NCBI GenBank assembly: GCA_040403555.1
Contig: JBBAKN010000001.1
Location: 397,813 to 461,812, forward strand
Source: JAIPAN01 sp040403555
GTDB taxonomy: Bacteria > Bacteroidota > Bacteroidia > Sphingobacteriales > Sphingobacteriaceae
Direction: 5' to 3'
Length of the DNA: 64,000 nucleotides
Part shown: positions 8,251 to 17,000 of the stretch, one piece after another
Layout of the letters: every line of letters starts with the position of its first letter
Position numbering within the stretch: position 1 is the stretch's first letter
Position numbers and translations under genes: made by a program
The notes under the pieces: generated by a model
The model's input: the letters and a program-made list of their open reading frames with translations, nothing else
Database searches by the model: none
Told to the model about the DNA's origin: nothing

Positions 8251-8466
8251 TTATTCAGCAGACTGTTTTACTGCTTCTGCAGCTTTACGATTAGTCAGTT
8301 CGGTATTCAAACGAGCAATGTCTTTTCTTACTTTGTTAATCCGTAATGGGTTTTCAATAGCAGAAACTGCATGCGCAAATTTCAATTTAGTGAGATTTGC
8401 TTTTTCTTCGCCTATTCGAGCTACTAATTCTTCTGTTGATAGCTCTGTTACTTCTGAGTATTTCAT
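8251..8466 (-). CDS. rpmC: 50S ribosomal protein L29
   Basis: 71-aa helical protein at the polypeptide exit tunnel. Has the family pattern ELxxRIxEEKxNLxKLKFAHAVSAIENPLRI followed by RKDIARLNTELTNRK. Lies between rplP (47-base gap) and rpsQ. Confidence 0.96.
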   Translation of the reverse strand: MKYSEVTELSTEELVARIGEEKANLTKLKFAHAVSAIENPLRINKVRKDIARLNTELTNRKAAEAVKQSAE

Positions 8467-8513
8467 CTTTTTAAAATTGTGTTTGAGTGAGTGATTAGCC
8501 CACGCTAACTAAT

Positions 8514-8936
8514 TTATGCTTCTACGTAATCTCTACGTGTTACAAATCTTGTTTGAACCGGTAATTTTTGAGCGGCTAAACGCAATGCTTCTTTTGCCAC
8601 TTCTAAAGGCACACCTTCGGCTTCAAAAATCATACGTCCTGGGCGAACAACTGCTACCCAATACTCGGGAGCACCTTTACCTTTACCCATACGTACCTCT
8701 GCTGGTTTTTTAGTAACCGGTTTATCAGGGAAAATACGAATCCACACCTGACCTTCACGTTTCATAAAACGGGTAACCGCGATACGGGCTGCTTCAATCT
8801 GGCGGCTGGTAATCCAGGCTGCTTCTAAAGTTTTGATTCCGAAAGAACCGAATGCTAACTCTGCACCACGACCGGTGAGACCTTTCATTCTTCCCTTCTG
8901 CATCTTTCTGAACTTCGTTCTTTTTGGCTGTAACAT
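8514..8936 (-). CDS. rplP: 50S ribosomal protein L16
   Basis: 140-aa protein near the A-site tRNA elbow. Begins MLQPKRTKFRKMQKGRMKG and has AWITSRQIEAARIAVTRFMK, the GKGKGAPEYWVAVVRPG loop and EALRLAAQKLPVQTRFV. The Arg-rich loop region normally hydroxylated in E. coli (near MGKGKG) is present. 45 bases after rpsC. Confidence 0.98.
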   Translation of the reverse strand: MLQPKRTKFRKMQKGRMKGLTGRGAELAFGSFGIKTLEAAWITSRQIEAARIAVTRFMKREGQVWIRIFPDKPVTKKPAEVRMGKGKGAPEYWVAVVRPGRMIFEAEGVPLEVAKEALRLAAQKLPVQTRFVTRRDYVEA

Positions 8937-8981
8937 TGCTGTTTATTTATTTATCGTTAAACGATGCGTTATAAATCTTAT

Positions 8982-9791
8982 TTATTTTTTTCCTTTAAAT
9001 CCACCACCACGGTTTGCACCGGCACCACCACCACCTCTGCGGTCGTTGTTGCCACCTCTGCGATCGTTACCACCTGGGCGACGGTCGTTTCCACCAAATG
9101 GAGGAGCTACTTCGCCACGGGTACGTACACCGGCTGTTTGGCCAATGTTTGGAGATAAATCGCGTTTACCGTATACTTCACCTTTACAAATCCATACTTT
9201 GATACCAATTTTACCATAAGTGGTTAATGCTTCAGATAAAGCATAATCGATATCGGCACGGAATGTATGTAATGGAATTCTACCATCTTTATATTGCTCG
9301 GTACGGGCCATCTCTGCTCCGCCTAAACGGCCTGAGCACATGATTTTGATACCTTCAGCTCCCATTCTCATGGTTGATTGAATAGACATTTTCATTGCTC
9401 TACGGAAAGAGATACGAGCCTCTAATTGTTTTGCAATACTTTCGCCTACTAAACGAGCATCTAATTCTGGACGTTTGATTTCGAAGATGTTGATTTGAAC
9501 ATCTTTTTTAGTCAGTTTTTTTAACTCTTCTTTAATTTTATCTACCTCGGCACCACCTTTACCAATTACAATACCCGGACGGGCAGTGTGAATGGTTACT
9601 GTAATGCGTTTTAAGGTACGTTCTATAACTACTTTGGCTACGCCACCTTTATTGATACGTGCGGCTAGGTATTTACGAATTTTTTCGTCTTCAACTAATT
9701 TATCAGCGTACTTATTGCCACCGAACCAGTTAGAATCCCAACCTTTGATGATTCCTAATCTGTTACCTATTGGATGTGCTTTTTGTCCCAT
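8982..9791 (-). CDS. rpsC: 30S ribosomal protein S3 with Gly/Asn/Arg-repeat tail
   Basis: mRNA-entry protein with helicase-type contact. 269 aa: N-terminal domain (MGQKAHPIGNRLGIIKGWDS), KH domain with VIGKGGAEVDKIKEEL, and the S3 C domain ending GVRTRGEVAPPFGG. After that comes an extension of about 40 residues made of repeated NDRR units separated by glycines and ending GGGFKGKK. The tail is low complexity, strongly basic and longer than the E. coli protein (233 aa). It may add RNA contacts at the mRNA entry site, but that is inference. Confidence 0.97.
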   Translation of the reverse strand: MGQKAHPIGNRLGIIKGWDSNWFGGNKYADKLVEDEKIRKYLAARINKGGVAKVVIERTLKRITVTIHTARPGIVIGKGGAEVDKIKEELKKLTKKDVQINIFEIKRPELDARLVGESIAKQLEARISFRRAMKMSIQSTMRMGAEGIKIMCSGRLGGAEMARTEQYKDGRIPLHTFRADIDYALSEALTTYGKIGIKVWICKGEVYGKRDLSPNIGQTAGVRTRGEVAPPFGGNDRRPGGNDRRGGNNDRRGGGGAGANRGGGFKGKK

Positions 9792-9797
9792 TCCTAA

Positions 9798-10157
9798 TTA
9801 GTTTTTAGCTTCATTATTTTTACTATCTACCACCAATGTAACGTGGTTAGAACGCTTACGAATTCTATAACCGCGACCTTGTGGGGCTGGTCTTAAACGC
9901 TTCAATTGGCGTCCGCCGTCAACCATAACTGTTTTTACAAACAATTCACTGTCTTCGGGGCGTTGGCCTTCATTTTTAGCTTCCCAATTTTTGATAGCTG
10001 ATAATAATAGTTTTTCAACTCTTATTGCTGCTTCTTTATTGGTGTACTTTAAAATGTACAATGCTTTTTCTACACGTTCGCCACGGATAAGATCAACTAC
10101 TAATCTCATTTTACGTGGTGAGGTAGGGCAATTATTTAATTTTGCTACTGCTTCCAT
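9798..10157 (-). CDS. rplV: 50S ribosomal protein L22
   Basis: 119-aa protein whose beta hairpin lines the exit tunnel. Has LNNCPTSPRKMRLVVDLIRG, KLLLSAIKNWEAKNEG and the hairpin end GRQLKRLRPAPQGRGYRIRKRSNHVTLVV. Placed between rpsS (3-base gap) and rpsC (6-base gap). Confidence 0.98.
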   Translation of the reverse strand: MEAVAKLNNCPTSPRKMRLVVDLIRGERVEKALYILKYTNKEAAIRVEKLLLSAIKNWEAKNEGQRPEDSELFVKTVMVDGGRQLKRLRPAPQGRGYRIRKRSNHVTLVVDSKNNEAKN

Positions 10158-10160
10158 TGC

Positions 10161-10427
10161 TTATTTTTTCTTATCAGCGTGACCTCTAAATGTACGGGTT
10201 GGGGCGAATTCGCCTAATTTGTGACCAACCATATTTTCTGTAACATACACAGGGATAAATTTATTTCCGTTGTGTACTGCAAACGTATGACCAACGAAAT
10301 CCGGAGAAATCATAGAACGACGTGACCAAGTTTTGATCACTGTTTTCATGTTGCTTTCATTCTGAGAAAGTACTTTACTTTCTAAGTTATGATCGATATA
10401 CGGACCTTTTTTAATTGAACGAGCCAT
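10161..10427 (-). CDS. rpsS: 30S ribosomal protein S19
   Basis: 88-aa head protein forming a pair with S13. Begins MARSIKKGPYIDHNLESKV and has IKTWSRRSMISPDFVGHTFAVHNG and KLGEFAPTRTFRGHADKKK-type end. Start overlaps the rplB stop by one base. Confidence 0.98.
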   Translation of the reverse strand: MARSIKKGPYIDHNLESKVLSQNESNMKTVIKTWSRRSMISPDFVGHTFAVHNGNKFIPVYVTENMVGHKLGEFAPTRTFRGHADKKK

Positions 10428-11251
10428 TATTTCTTCCTTCTTTCAATGATGTAACGATCTGATGCTTTTTTCTTGTTGCGGGTTTTAAAGCCTTTAGCTA
10501 ATAAACCTTTACGTGAACGTGGGTGACCTCCTGATGAACGGCCCTCACCACCACCCATAGGGTGATCTACCGGGTTCATGGCCACACCTCTTACTCTTGG
10601 GCGGCGTCCTAACCAACGGTTTCTTCCGGCTTTACCTAATACTTCGTTTGATTTCTCGGCATTGGATACGCTACCAATTGTAGCCATACATGTTGACAAG
10701 ATCATACGGGTTTCGCCAGAAGGCAGCTTAATGATGGCATATTTACCATCACGAGCTGATAACTGAGCATATGTTCCGGCAGAACGAGCAATAGATGCTC
10801 CTTGACCAGGATTTAACTCAATGTTGTGGATAATAGATCCCAGAGGTATGTTTTTCAATGGGATTGCGTTACCTACTTCCGGAGCAGCAGTGGCGCCAGA
10901 TACTAATACCTGACCTACTTGCAAACCATTCGGAGCAATGATGTAACGTTTTTCACCATCGGCATAATTTACCAAGGCAATACGAGCTGTACGGTTAGGA
11001 TCGTACTCAATTGTGGCAACAGTTGCGGGGATATCGTGTTTATCGCGTTTAAAGTCAATCAATCGGTAAGCTTTTTTGTGCCCCCCACCGAGATAACGCA
11101 TAGTCATTTTACCGGTATTGTTTCTACCACCCGATTTTTTGATGGCAACTACCAACGACTTTTCTGGTACGTTAGTTGTTACATCAGAATAATCGGCACC
11201 TACTCTGAAGCGGGTACCCGGGGTAACCGGTTTAAATCTTTTTACTGCCAT
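10427..11251 (-). CDS. rplB: 50S ribosomal protein L2
   Basis: 274-aa protein required for subunit joining and the peptidyl-transferase environment. Has GRNNTGKMTMRYLGGGHKK, IEYDPNRTARIALV and the highly conserved GVAMNPVDHPMGGGEGRSSG segment that carries the functional histidine (H in VDHPMGG). Directly upstream of rpsS. Confidence 0.98.
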   Translation of the reverse strand: MAVKRFKPVTPGTRFRVGADYSDVTTNVPEKSLVVAIKKSGGRNNTGKMTMRYLGGGHKKAYRLIDFKRDKHDIPATVATIEYDPNRTARIALVNYADGEKRYIIAPNGLQVGQVLVSGATAAPEVGNAIPLKNIPLGSIIHNIELNPGQGASIARSAGTYAQLSARDGKYAIIKLPSGETRMILSTCMATIGSVSNAEKSNEVLGKAGRNRWLGRRPRVRGVAMNPVDHPMGGGEGRSSGGHPRSRKGLLAKGFKTRNKKKASDRYIIERRKK

Positions 11252-11258
11252 GATCTAA

Positions 11259-11561
11259 TTAAATATTGCTATAAAAGTCAATAACTTCACCTTCTTTAAG
11301 CGTAACAATAGCTTTTTTGTATTTAGGTGTTCTACCTGATACTACTCCAGCTTTGGTGCCACGACTTTTAACTTTTCCTGAAACTACTAAAGTATTTACT
11401 GCTTCAATAGTTACGCCATACATCTTCTGGATTGCATCCTTAATTTGTAATTTATTAGCTTTAGGATCAACTTGGAAAGCATAACGGTTTAACTTTTCGG
11501 TTAAGCCAGTTGCTTTTTCTGTTAAAATTGGTTTCTTTAAAATTTCCATCTTATTTGGCAA
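11259..11561 (-). CDS. rplW: 50S ribosomal protein L23
   Basis: 100-aa exit-tunnel protein that docks SRP and trigger factor. Has ILKKPILTEKATGL, YAFQVDPKANKLQIKDAI and GRTPKYKKAIVTL-type end. Its start overlaps the rplD 3' end by 11 bases, a sign of coupled translation. Confidence 0.97.
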   Translation of the reverse strand: MPNKMEILKKPILTEKATGLTEKLNRYAFQVDPKANKLQIKDAIQKMYGVTIEAVNTLVVSGKVKSRGTKAGVVSGRTPKYKKAIVTLKEGEVIDFYSNI

Positions 11562-12180
11562 ATGCCTCCTCCAATTTTTTAACAGTTTCTGTAGTTAACA
11601 AGAGTGTGCCTGCGTTTAACACATCATAAGTGTTTAAATCTGCGGCGGTAACCACTTTTGCTTTCTTCAGATTTCTGCTAGATAAATACACATTGTTATT
11701 TGCAGCTGGCAACACCAATAGGGTTTTTTGATCAGCTACCTTCAAATCGCTTACCAATTTGATGTAGTTTTTAGTTTTGATAGAATCAAAGCTAAAATCT
11801 TCTAAAACCACAATGTTGTTATCTTGTGCTTTGTACGTTAGGGCTGATTTACGAGCCAGTGATTTCAATTTCTTATTTAATTTAAAACTATAATCACGTG
11901 GTTGCGGACCGAATACACGACCACCACCATTGAACAGTGGTGATTTGATGCTACCAGCACGAGCTCCACCTGTACCTTTTTGTTTATATAATTTGCGGGT
12001 TGAACCAGCAATTTCGTTACGTTGTTTAGATTTATGCGTTCCTTGGCGTTGGTTAGCTAAGTATTGCTTTACGTCTAAATAAATGGCGTGATCATTCGGG
12101 GTTACCGCGAAAATCGCATCAGGAAGTTGCACCTTGGCACCTGTTTCTTTACCTGAAATATTTACTACTTTAACTTCCAT
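11551..12180 (-). CDS. rplD: 50S ribosomal protein L4
   Basis: 209-aa exit-tunnel protein. The basic loop GTHKSKQRNEIAGSTRKLYK followed by KGTGGARAGSIKSPLFNGGG is the tunnel extension. In E. coli L4 also represses its own S10 operon; here the operon leader is upstream of rplC and carries only small hairpins. Starts 1 base after rplC stops. Confidence 0.97.
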   Translation of the reverse strand: MEVKVVNISGKETGAKVQLPDAIFAVTPNDHAIYLDVKQYLANQRQGTHKSKQRNEIAGSTRKLYKQKGTGGARAGSIKSPLFNGGGRVFGPQPRDYSFKLNKKLKSLARKSALTYKAQDNNIVVLEDFSFDSIKTKNYIKLVSDLKVADQKTLLVLPAANNNVYLSSRNLKKAKVVTAADLNTYDVLNAGTLLLTTETVKKLEEAFAK

Positions 12181-12181
12181 C

Positions 12182-12799
12182 TTATTTATCCACTATTACG
12201 TAAGAACCTTTAGCTCCCGGAATAGATCCGCTAACCACCATTAAGTTGTGCTCTGGATACACTTTCAATACCTCAAGGTTTTGAATTTTTACACGATCGC
12301 CACCCATACGGCCGGCCATACGCATACCTTTAAATACTTTAGAAGGCCATGAAGACGCTCCTAATGAACCTGGTGCACGCAATCTATTGTGCTGACCGTG
12401 AGTTTGGCCACCCACACCGGCAAATCCGTGACGTTTAACAACCCCTTGAAAACCCTTACCCTTTGAGGTGCCTACAACGTCAACAAAATCGCCTTCAGCG
12501 AAAATTTCAACGGTTACGGTATCTCCTAGGTTTTTTTCGTCCTCAAAGGTTTTAAACTCAACTAATTTGCGTTTTGGGGTCGTTTTTGCTTTCGCAAAAT
12601 GACCTTTTAATGCTCCAGTAGTGTTTTTCTCTTTTTTCTCGTCGAAAGCCAACTGAACGGCAGTGTAGCCGTCGGAATCGACGGTACGTAGTTGAGTAAC
12701 TACGCAAGGCCCAGCTTCGATAACGGTACAGGGGATGTTTTTCCCTTCAGCATCGAAAATGCTGGTCATTCCTACTTTTTTTCCAATAATTCCTGACAT
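12182..12799 (-). CDS. rplC: 50S ribosomal protein L3
   Basis: 205-aa protein close to the peptidyl-transferase centre. I chose the ATG giving MSGIIGKKVGMTSIF, the usual L3 start; an in-frame ATG 8 codons upstream (at 12823) would add MDTNELRK. The conserved GKGFQGVVKRHGFAGVGGQT, NRLRAPGSLGASSWPSKVFKG and MAGRMGGDRVKIQNLEV stretches are present. It is the first gene of this operon: rpsJ, normally directly upstream, is about 10.8 kb away. Confidence 0.97.
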   Translation of the reverse strand: MSGIIGKKVGMTSIFDAEGKNIPCTVIEAGPCVVTQLRTVDSDGYTAVQLAFDEKKEKNTTGALKGHFAKAKTTPKRKLVEFKTFEDEKNLGDTVTVEIFAEGDFVDVVGTSKGKGFQGVVKRHGFAGVGGQTHGQHNRLRAPGSLGASSWPSKVFKGMRMAGRMGGDRVKIQNLEVLKVYPEHNLMVVSGSIPGAKGSYVIVDK

Positions 12800-12823
12800 T
12801 TTTCTTAATTCGTTTGTGTCCAT

Positions 12824-12841
12824 CGAAGCAGTAGGGCTTCG
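12824..12841 (-). other. Small hairpin in the rplC leader RNA
   Basis: The transcript strand reads CGAAGC-CCTACT-GCTTCG, a perfect 6-bp stem with a 6-base loop, between the promoter and the rplC start. It sits where autoregulatory leaders of S10-type operons are found, but I cannot match it to a known L4- or L3-binding structure. Confidence 0.4.
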
Positions 12842-12874
12842 TTCAAGACATGGTAAACCCCTCTAAAGGGACGG

Positions 12875-12905
12875 CAAAGATAGGAAACGCTTATTAATTA
12901 TCAAA
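12875..12905 (-). promoter_or_regulatory. Promoter of the rplC (S10/spc) operon
   Basis: On the minus strand TTTG (12902-12905), 19 bases, then TATCTTTG (12875-12882): an exact match to the Bacteroidota -33/-7 pattern TTTG-N19-TAnnTTTG. Transcription would start near 12870, about 50-70 bases before rplC. It explains how the ribosomal genes are expressed although they are separated from rpsJ and the str promoter by the adhesin pair and a terminator. Confidence 0.85.
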
Positions 12906-12960
12906 CACTTATGAGATAATTTTAAAAAAATAATCACTTATTTTAAAAATATCGCTAGGA

Positions 12961-12974
12961 AAGCCGTTTGGCTT
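12961..12974 (-). terminator. Possible terminator after the PorP/SprF gene
   Basis: The transcript reads AAGCC-AAAC-GGCTT just after the sprF-like stop codon, followed about 10 bases later by ATTTTT. The stem is only 5 bp and the U-tract is displaced, so this is a weak candidate; read-through towards rplC is possible. Confidence 0.35.
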
Positions 12975-12982
12975 GGGTTCTG

Positions 12983-14002
12983 CTAGTAAAAATCATAGCA
13001 ACGTTTACCGCTATTCTGATTATTATATGATTTTGAACTATTCGGGAAAATGATTTCATAGTTCAGTGCGGCTTCGGTTGTGCCAGCTGTTTTACCCCAG
13101 CTTAATTTAGAGGTGGTGGCATCGTGACTTACTCCTACCCGAAATTTATCGTAGGTATCTCTTCGTGGAAATAAATCTAAAATAAGAGTAAATGCAACCG
13201 CATCTTGCTGCACACCACTACCTTTATACCAGAGACCTAAATTCACATTTCGGGTCTTAAACTGCATCCCAGCACTGTATTCTTTAACGGTGCCTTGCTG
13301 GAAGTATACCACCGATGGAATAATTTGAGGCGGCTCATCGGCGTAAGTATTGGTGGTAATGCTATAGCTAAAATGAGCATTATAACGTGGTTCTAGCGCA
13401 TATTTAGAGCCTGTAAGTGATTGGTCGGGTTTGTTAATGTGTTGGGCAGAAAAACCAAGCATTAAATTTCCTTTTACTAGGTTGATACCGGCACCGGTAT
13501 CAAAAAAAGATCGCCCATTAAATGGTAAGGCAGACGCCGAGCTCGTAGAACCTGGAATAATACCCGTTATAGGGTCTATTTGATCGGAGAAGAGTAATTT
13601 CTCGAAATCAATCTTTCGGTTCGTTAAACCCGCTTGCAAGCCGAAAGAGAGCGCACCATTATCAAACTGAACGCTGTAAGAATAAATTCCAGAAATATTG
13701 GTTTTATTGTAATAAGCAATGCCTTCTGATGATTTAGTAACCATTAATCCGAAACCTCCTCCAAAACGTGGCACCTGATAATCGACCGAAAAGGTATAGT
13801 AGTTTAAGGGACCAGGTAGGTTTGTCCATTGGCTGCGATAAATCATATTGAAACGTAAATCACCATTAAACTGCCCATTGAGTGCCGGATTTAGATAATT
13901 AGGTGAATTATAAAATTGCGTGTATAAGTGATCTTGGGCCTGTAGGCGCACGCAAGAAAGGCTACACAATAATACAACTAGTTTAAGCACTCTATTCATC
14001 AC
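12983..14002 (-). CDS. PorP/SprF family outer-membrane protein of type IX secretion
   Basis: 339 aa with a signal peptide ending LQAQDHLYTQFYNSPNYLNPAL; the YTQFYxxPxxLNPALxG start is the hallmark of the PorP/SprF family (TIGR03519). The rest is rich in alternating beta-strand sequence, expected for an outer-membrane barrel. In Flavobacterium johnsoniae SprF is needed for secretion and surface placement of the adhesin SprB, and type B CTD proteins are generally encoded next to a SprF-like partner. Here it begins 1 base after the adhesin stop, so the two form one transcript and very likely one secretion pair. Paralogues are usually numerous, so I give no gene symbol. Confidence 0.93.
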   Translation of the reverse strand: MMNRVLKLVVLLCSLSCVRLQAQDHLYTQFYNSPNYLNPALNGQFNGDLRFNMIYRSQWTNLPGPLNYYTFSVDYQVPRFGGGFGLMVTKSSEGIAYYNKTNISGIYSYSVQFDNGALSFGLQAGLTNRKIDFEKLLFSDQIDPITGIIPGSTSSASALPFNGRSFFDTGAGINLVKGNLMLGFSAQHINKPDQSLTGSKYALEPRYNAHFSYSITTNTYADEPPQIIPSVVYFQQGTVKEYSAGMQFKTRNVNLGLWYKGSGVQQDAVAFTLILDLFPRRDTYDKFRVGVSHDATTSKLSWGKTAGTTEAALNYEIIFPNSSKSYNNQNSGKRCYDFY

Positions 14003-14003
14003 C

Positions 14004-17000
14004 TTAGCGTATTAAATGAATTGATCCAGTTGCTTTAGGCTTATCGCTAGATTTATAGCGCATACCCGGCCATACCGTTTGGTTAATAAACTTAGCGTCA
14101 ATAGTCCACACGTACACATCGGGTGGTGCAGGTACACCATTCATCAGCCCATCCCAACCTTCAACTGGCGAACCATCGATATCAATCATAGTGGTTTCCC
14201 AAACCAACATTCCCCATTTATTAAATATTTGCATACGGTAGCTTTCTATGCCAGAACCCTTTGGTTTAAAGGTTTTTAGCTCATAGGTTTGGCTGGCTGG
14301 CTCAAAAGCATTGGGCACGTATAAATAACCCGGAACGGTTTGTACTTCCACTTGACGAGTTAGCGTATCTGAACATCCTTCTTGGTTAAAAGCAATTAAA
14401 TTAACTTGATATTGCCCTATCATTTTATAGGTATGCGTTGGGCTTACTTCAGTGGAACTTGTACCATCGCCAAAAGTCCATTTGTATGCAGTAACAGCTC
14501 CGCTCGTATTGTTTTGAAAATTAAACGTGTAATTAGGTATTTTAATAATGGCTGATGGAAGCACTATAAAATCGGCAACCGGACGAGGATACAATTGCTC
14601 AACTTTTTCGGCTGCTACAGCGGTACAACCTAGGGTGTTTTCAACTACCAAACGAACTGTTACGCTGGTGTTAGAACCGTATAGCCATAAATTGGTTGGA
14701 TTACGCTCCGTTGAAACCAATACTCCATCTATAAACCAACTGTACTTATTTGCAAATTGTGAATTATTGCTCACGATTAAGTGGAATGGTGCACAATTAA
14801 AAGCCGATGCATTGGTAGCAAAGGTAGCTATTGGTTGCGTTAGCACTGTAATTTGTTTAGTAACTGTAGTAGAACATTTCATTCCATCGGCTTGGGTAAC
14901 ACTGGTAATTAAAGTAACGGTATAAACCCCTGGTGTTACAAATCGGTGCTGCGGATTTTGCTGTGTGCTGATCACCCCATCTCCAAAATCCCAAACAAAA
15001 TCGCCCTGCGGAGAAGTGTTTATAAAGTTAATCCATTCGTCTTTACAATAATTATTCTTAGCGGTTGTAAATGATGCTATTGGTTGCGGATGCACCAATA
15101 TTTGCTCGGTAGTGCTGGTGGTTGAGCAGCCATTGGTAGCGGTTAACTGGGCCGTAAACGTTCCTGCAATAGTGTAGGTATGCGTCATGGATAAGGCGGC
15201 GTTTGTAATTATTGGCGTTCCGTCACCAAAATTCCATGTGTATTGATTGGCTCCTATTGAATTGTTATAAAAGGTAACTGTATGAGGCTGACAACCTATT
15301 AATTGGGGGCCGTTTACAACCATATTAGCCGTTACGGTATTGGGTAATACACGAACGGAATAAGTAGAAGAGCTTGTTCCACACTCATTGGTTACTTGCA
15401 ATTGCACATTAAATACCGTGTCTTTAGCCACTGTAAAAGTATGTTGCACCGCAGCTAAGGAAGTTGTAGTAAAACTTGTGCCATCGCCATACGTAAATAC
15501 ATAGGTATTCGGCTGACCTTTAGACTGATTGGTGAAATTAACCGTAAGCGGCGAACAACCTAGCGTTTTATCAGGCGTGAAAATGGNNNNNNNNNNAAAA
15601 TGGATACTGGTTGTGGTCGAACCAATATGCTATCTACAAAAATCGATTCTTGGCAATTCGTAAAGGCCCTTAATCGGATCACATAGATGGTATCTCTATT
15701 TAACGGATGCGGCTGGAATACTATGGCCGGCGGCGTGGGCAAGGTTGAAATTTGTCCATTGCCAAAACTCCACTCATAACCTGCGCCTACTAATGGAGTA
15801 GAGGTATTGGTAAAGTTTACCGTAAGTGGACCACACCCTTGTGTTTTATTTTTGGTAAACGAAGCAGACACGAATTTTATAGTTTCAAATTCAATAATTT
15901 TTTCATCCGTATCGCAACCATATTTACTGGTAGTAATTAACTTTAGTTGCACTTTTGTTCCATCGGTATTTATGGTATATCCTGGGAAAGCGGCTCCAGT
16001 GCCAATACTAACCCCGTTTATAAACCATTCATAGGTTGCATTTACATCGTTATGTGGCACCACAGAAATAACCGATGCAAGATTAAATGGCAAACAGGCC
16101 ACCGTTTTACTAGCACTAAAATCGGCCTTTGCATTTAGGCGAACGATTATTTCTTTAGGGTCACTTGTATTTTGCTGCGGACCATTACACAAAGCTGAGG
16201 TTACGATTCTACGATAAGTAGTACTAACCAATAATGGTGCTGGCTGATAATCTTTCCCCGTTGCACCTACAATAGTAGTCCAAGGAGTAGTGGCTGTTTT
16301 ATATTGCCATTGGTAGATATAATTATTGTCTGCTCCGGTTGGTAAAGATCCAACAATAAGATTAACCGGTTTTAGTATACATACTTCTGTTTGAGCCGTA
16401 ATGGTATTGTTGGTAATTGGTGGTTGCACTGCAATGAATACTACATTGCTGTTACCGCTGCATGGCCCAGAAGTAATCACCCTACGAACATAGTTAGACA
16501 CATTTAAAACAATAGATAATCCTATAGAAGTCTGTCCTGCTAATGGAGTGCTCCATGTGATTCCATCGGCACTTGTTTGCCAATGGTAGCTGTAAGTTCC
16601 TGTAGCTCCAGTATGTGCATTATCGGTAAATACCGCTGTTTGGCCAGCACAAATGGTACTCACTGCAGTACTTATTTGATTTACTAGCGGCGGATAGTTA
16701 ATAATAGTTGCCGTGGCGCTTGTAGGCGCACATACGCCATTTGCAATGGTCCAAGTAAATTTATAGGTTCCTGGTATTAATCCTGTAATAGCCGATTTAG
16801 CAACATGAATATCGGCAATAACCGCACTGTTAGGGCCTTGTATTTGCGCCCAAGTACCTTGACCACTTGCCGGCACATTGCCATCGAGTAAAGTAGATGT
16901 TGCATTACACAATTCGGCATTAGTTGCTTGAGCAGCTGTAACTGGTGGCAATACTGTAATGGTACTTACCGAAGAGAATGCCTCGGAACACATGCCACTT

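Noticed and set aside
14004..15449. Separate second PKD protein starting at a GTG near 15449
   Set aside because: The frame is open to the N gap and joins the upstream ORF when the 7-base overlap is merged, so it is the C-terminal part of the same adhesin.
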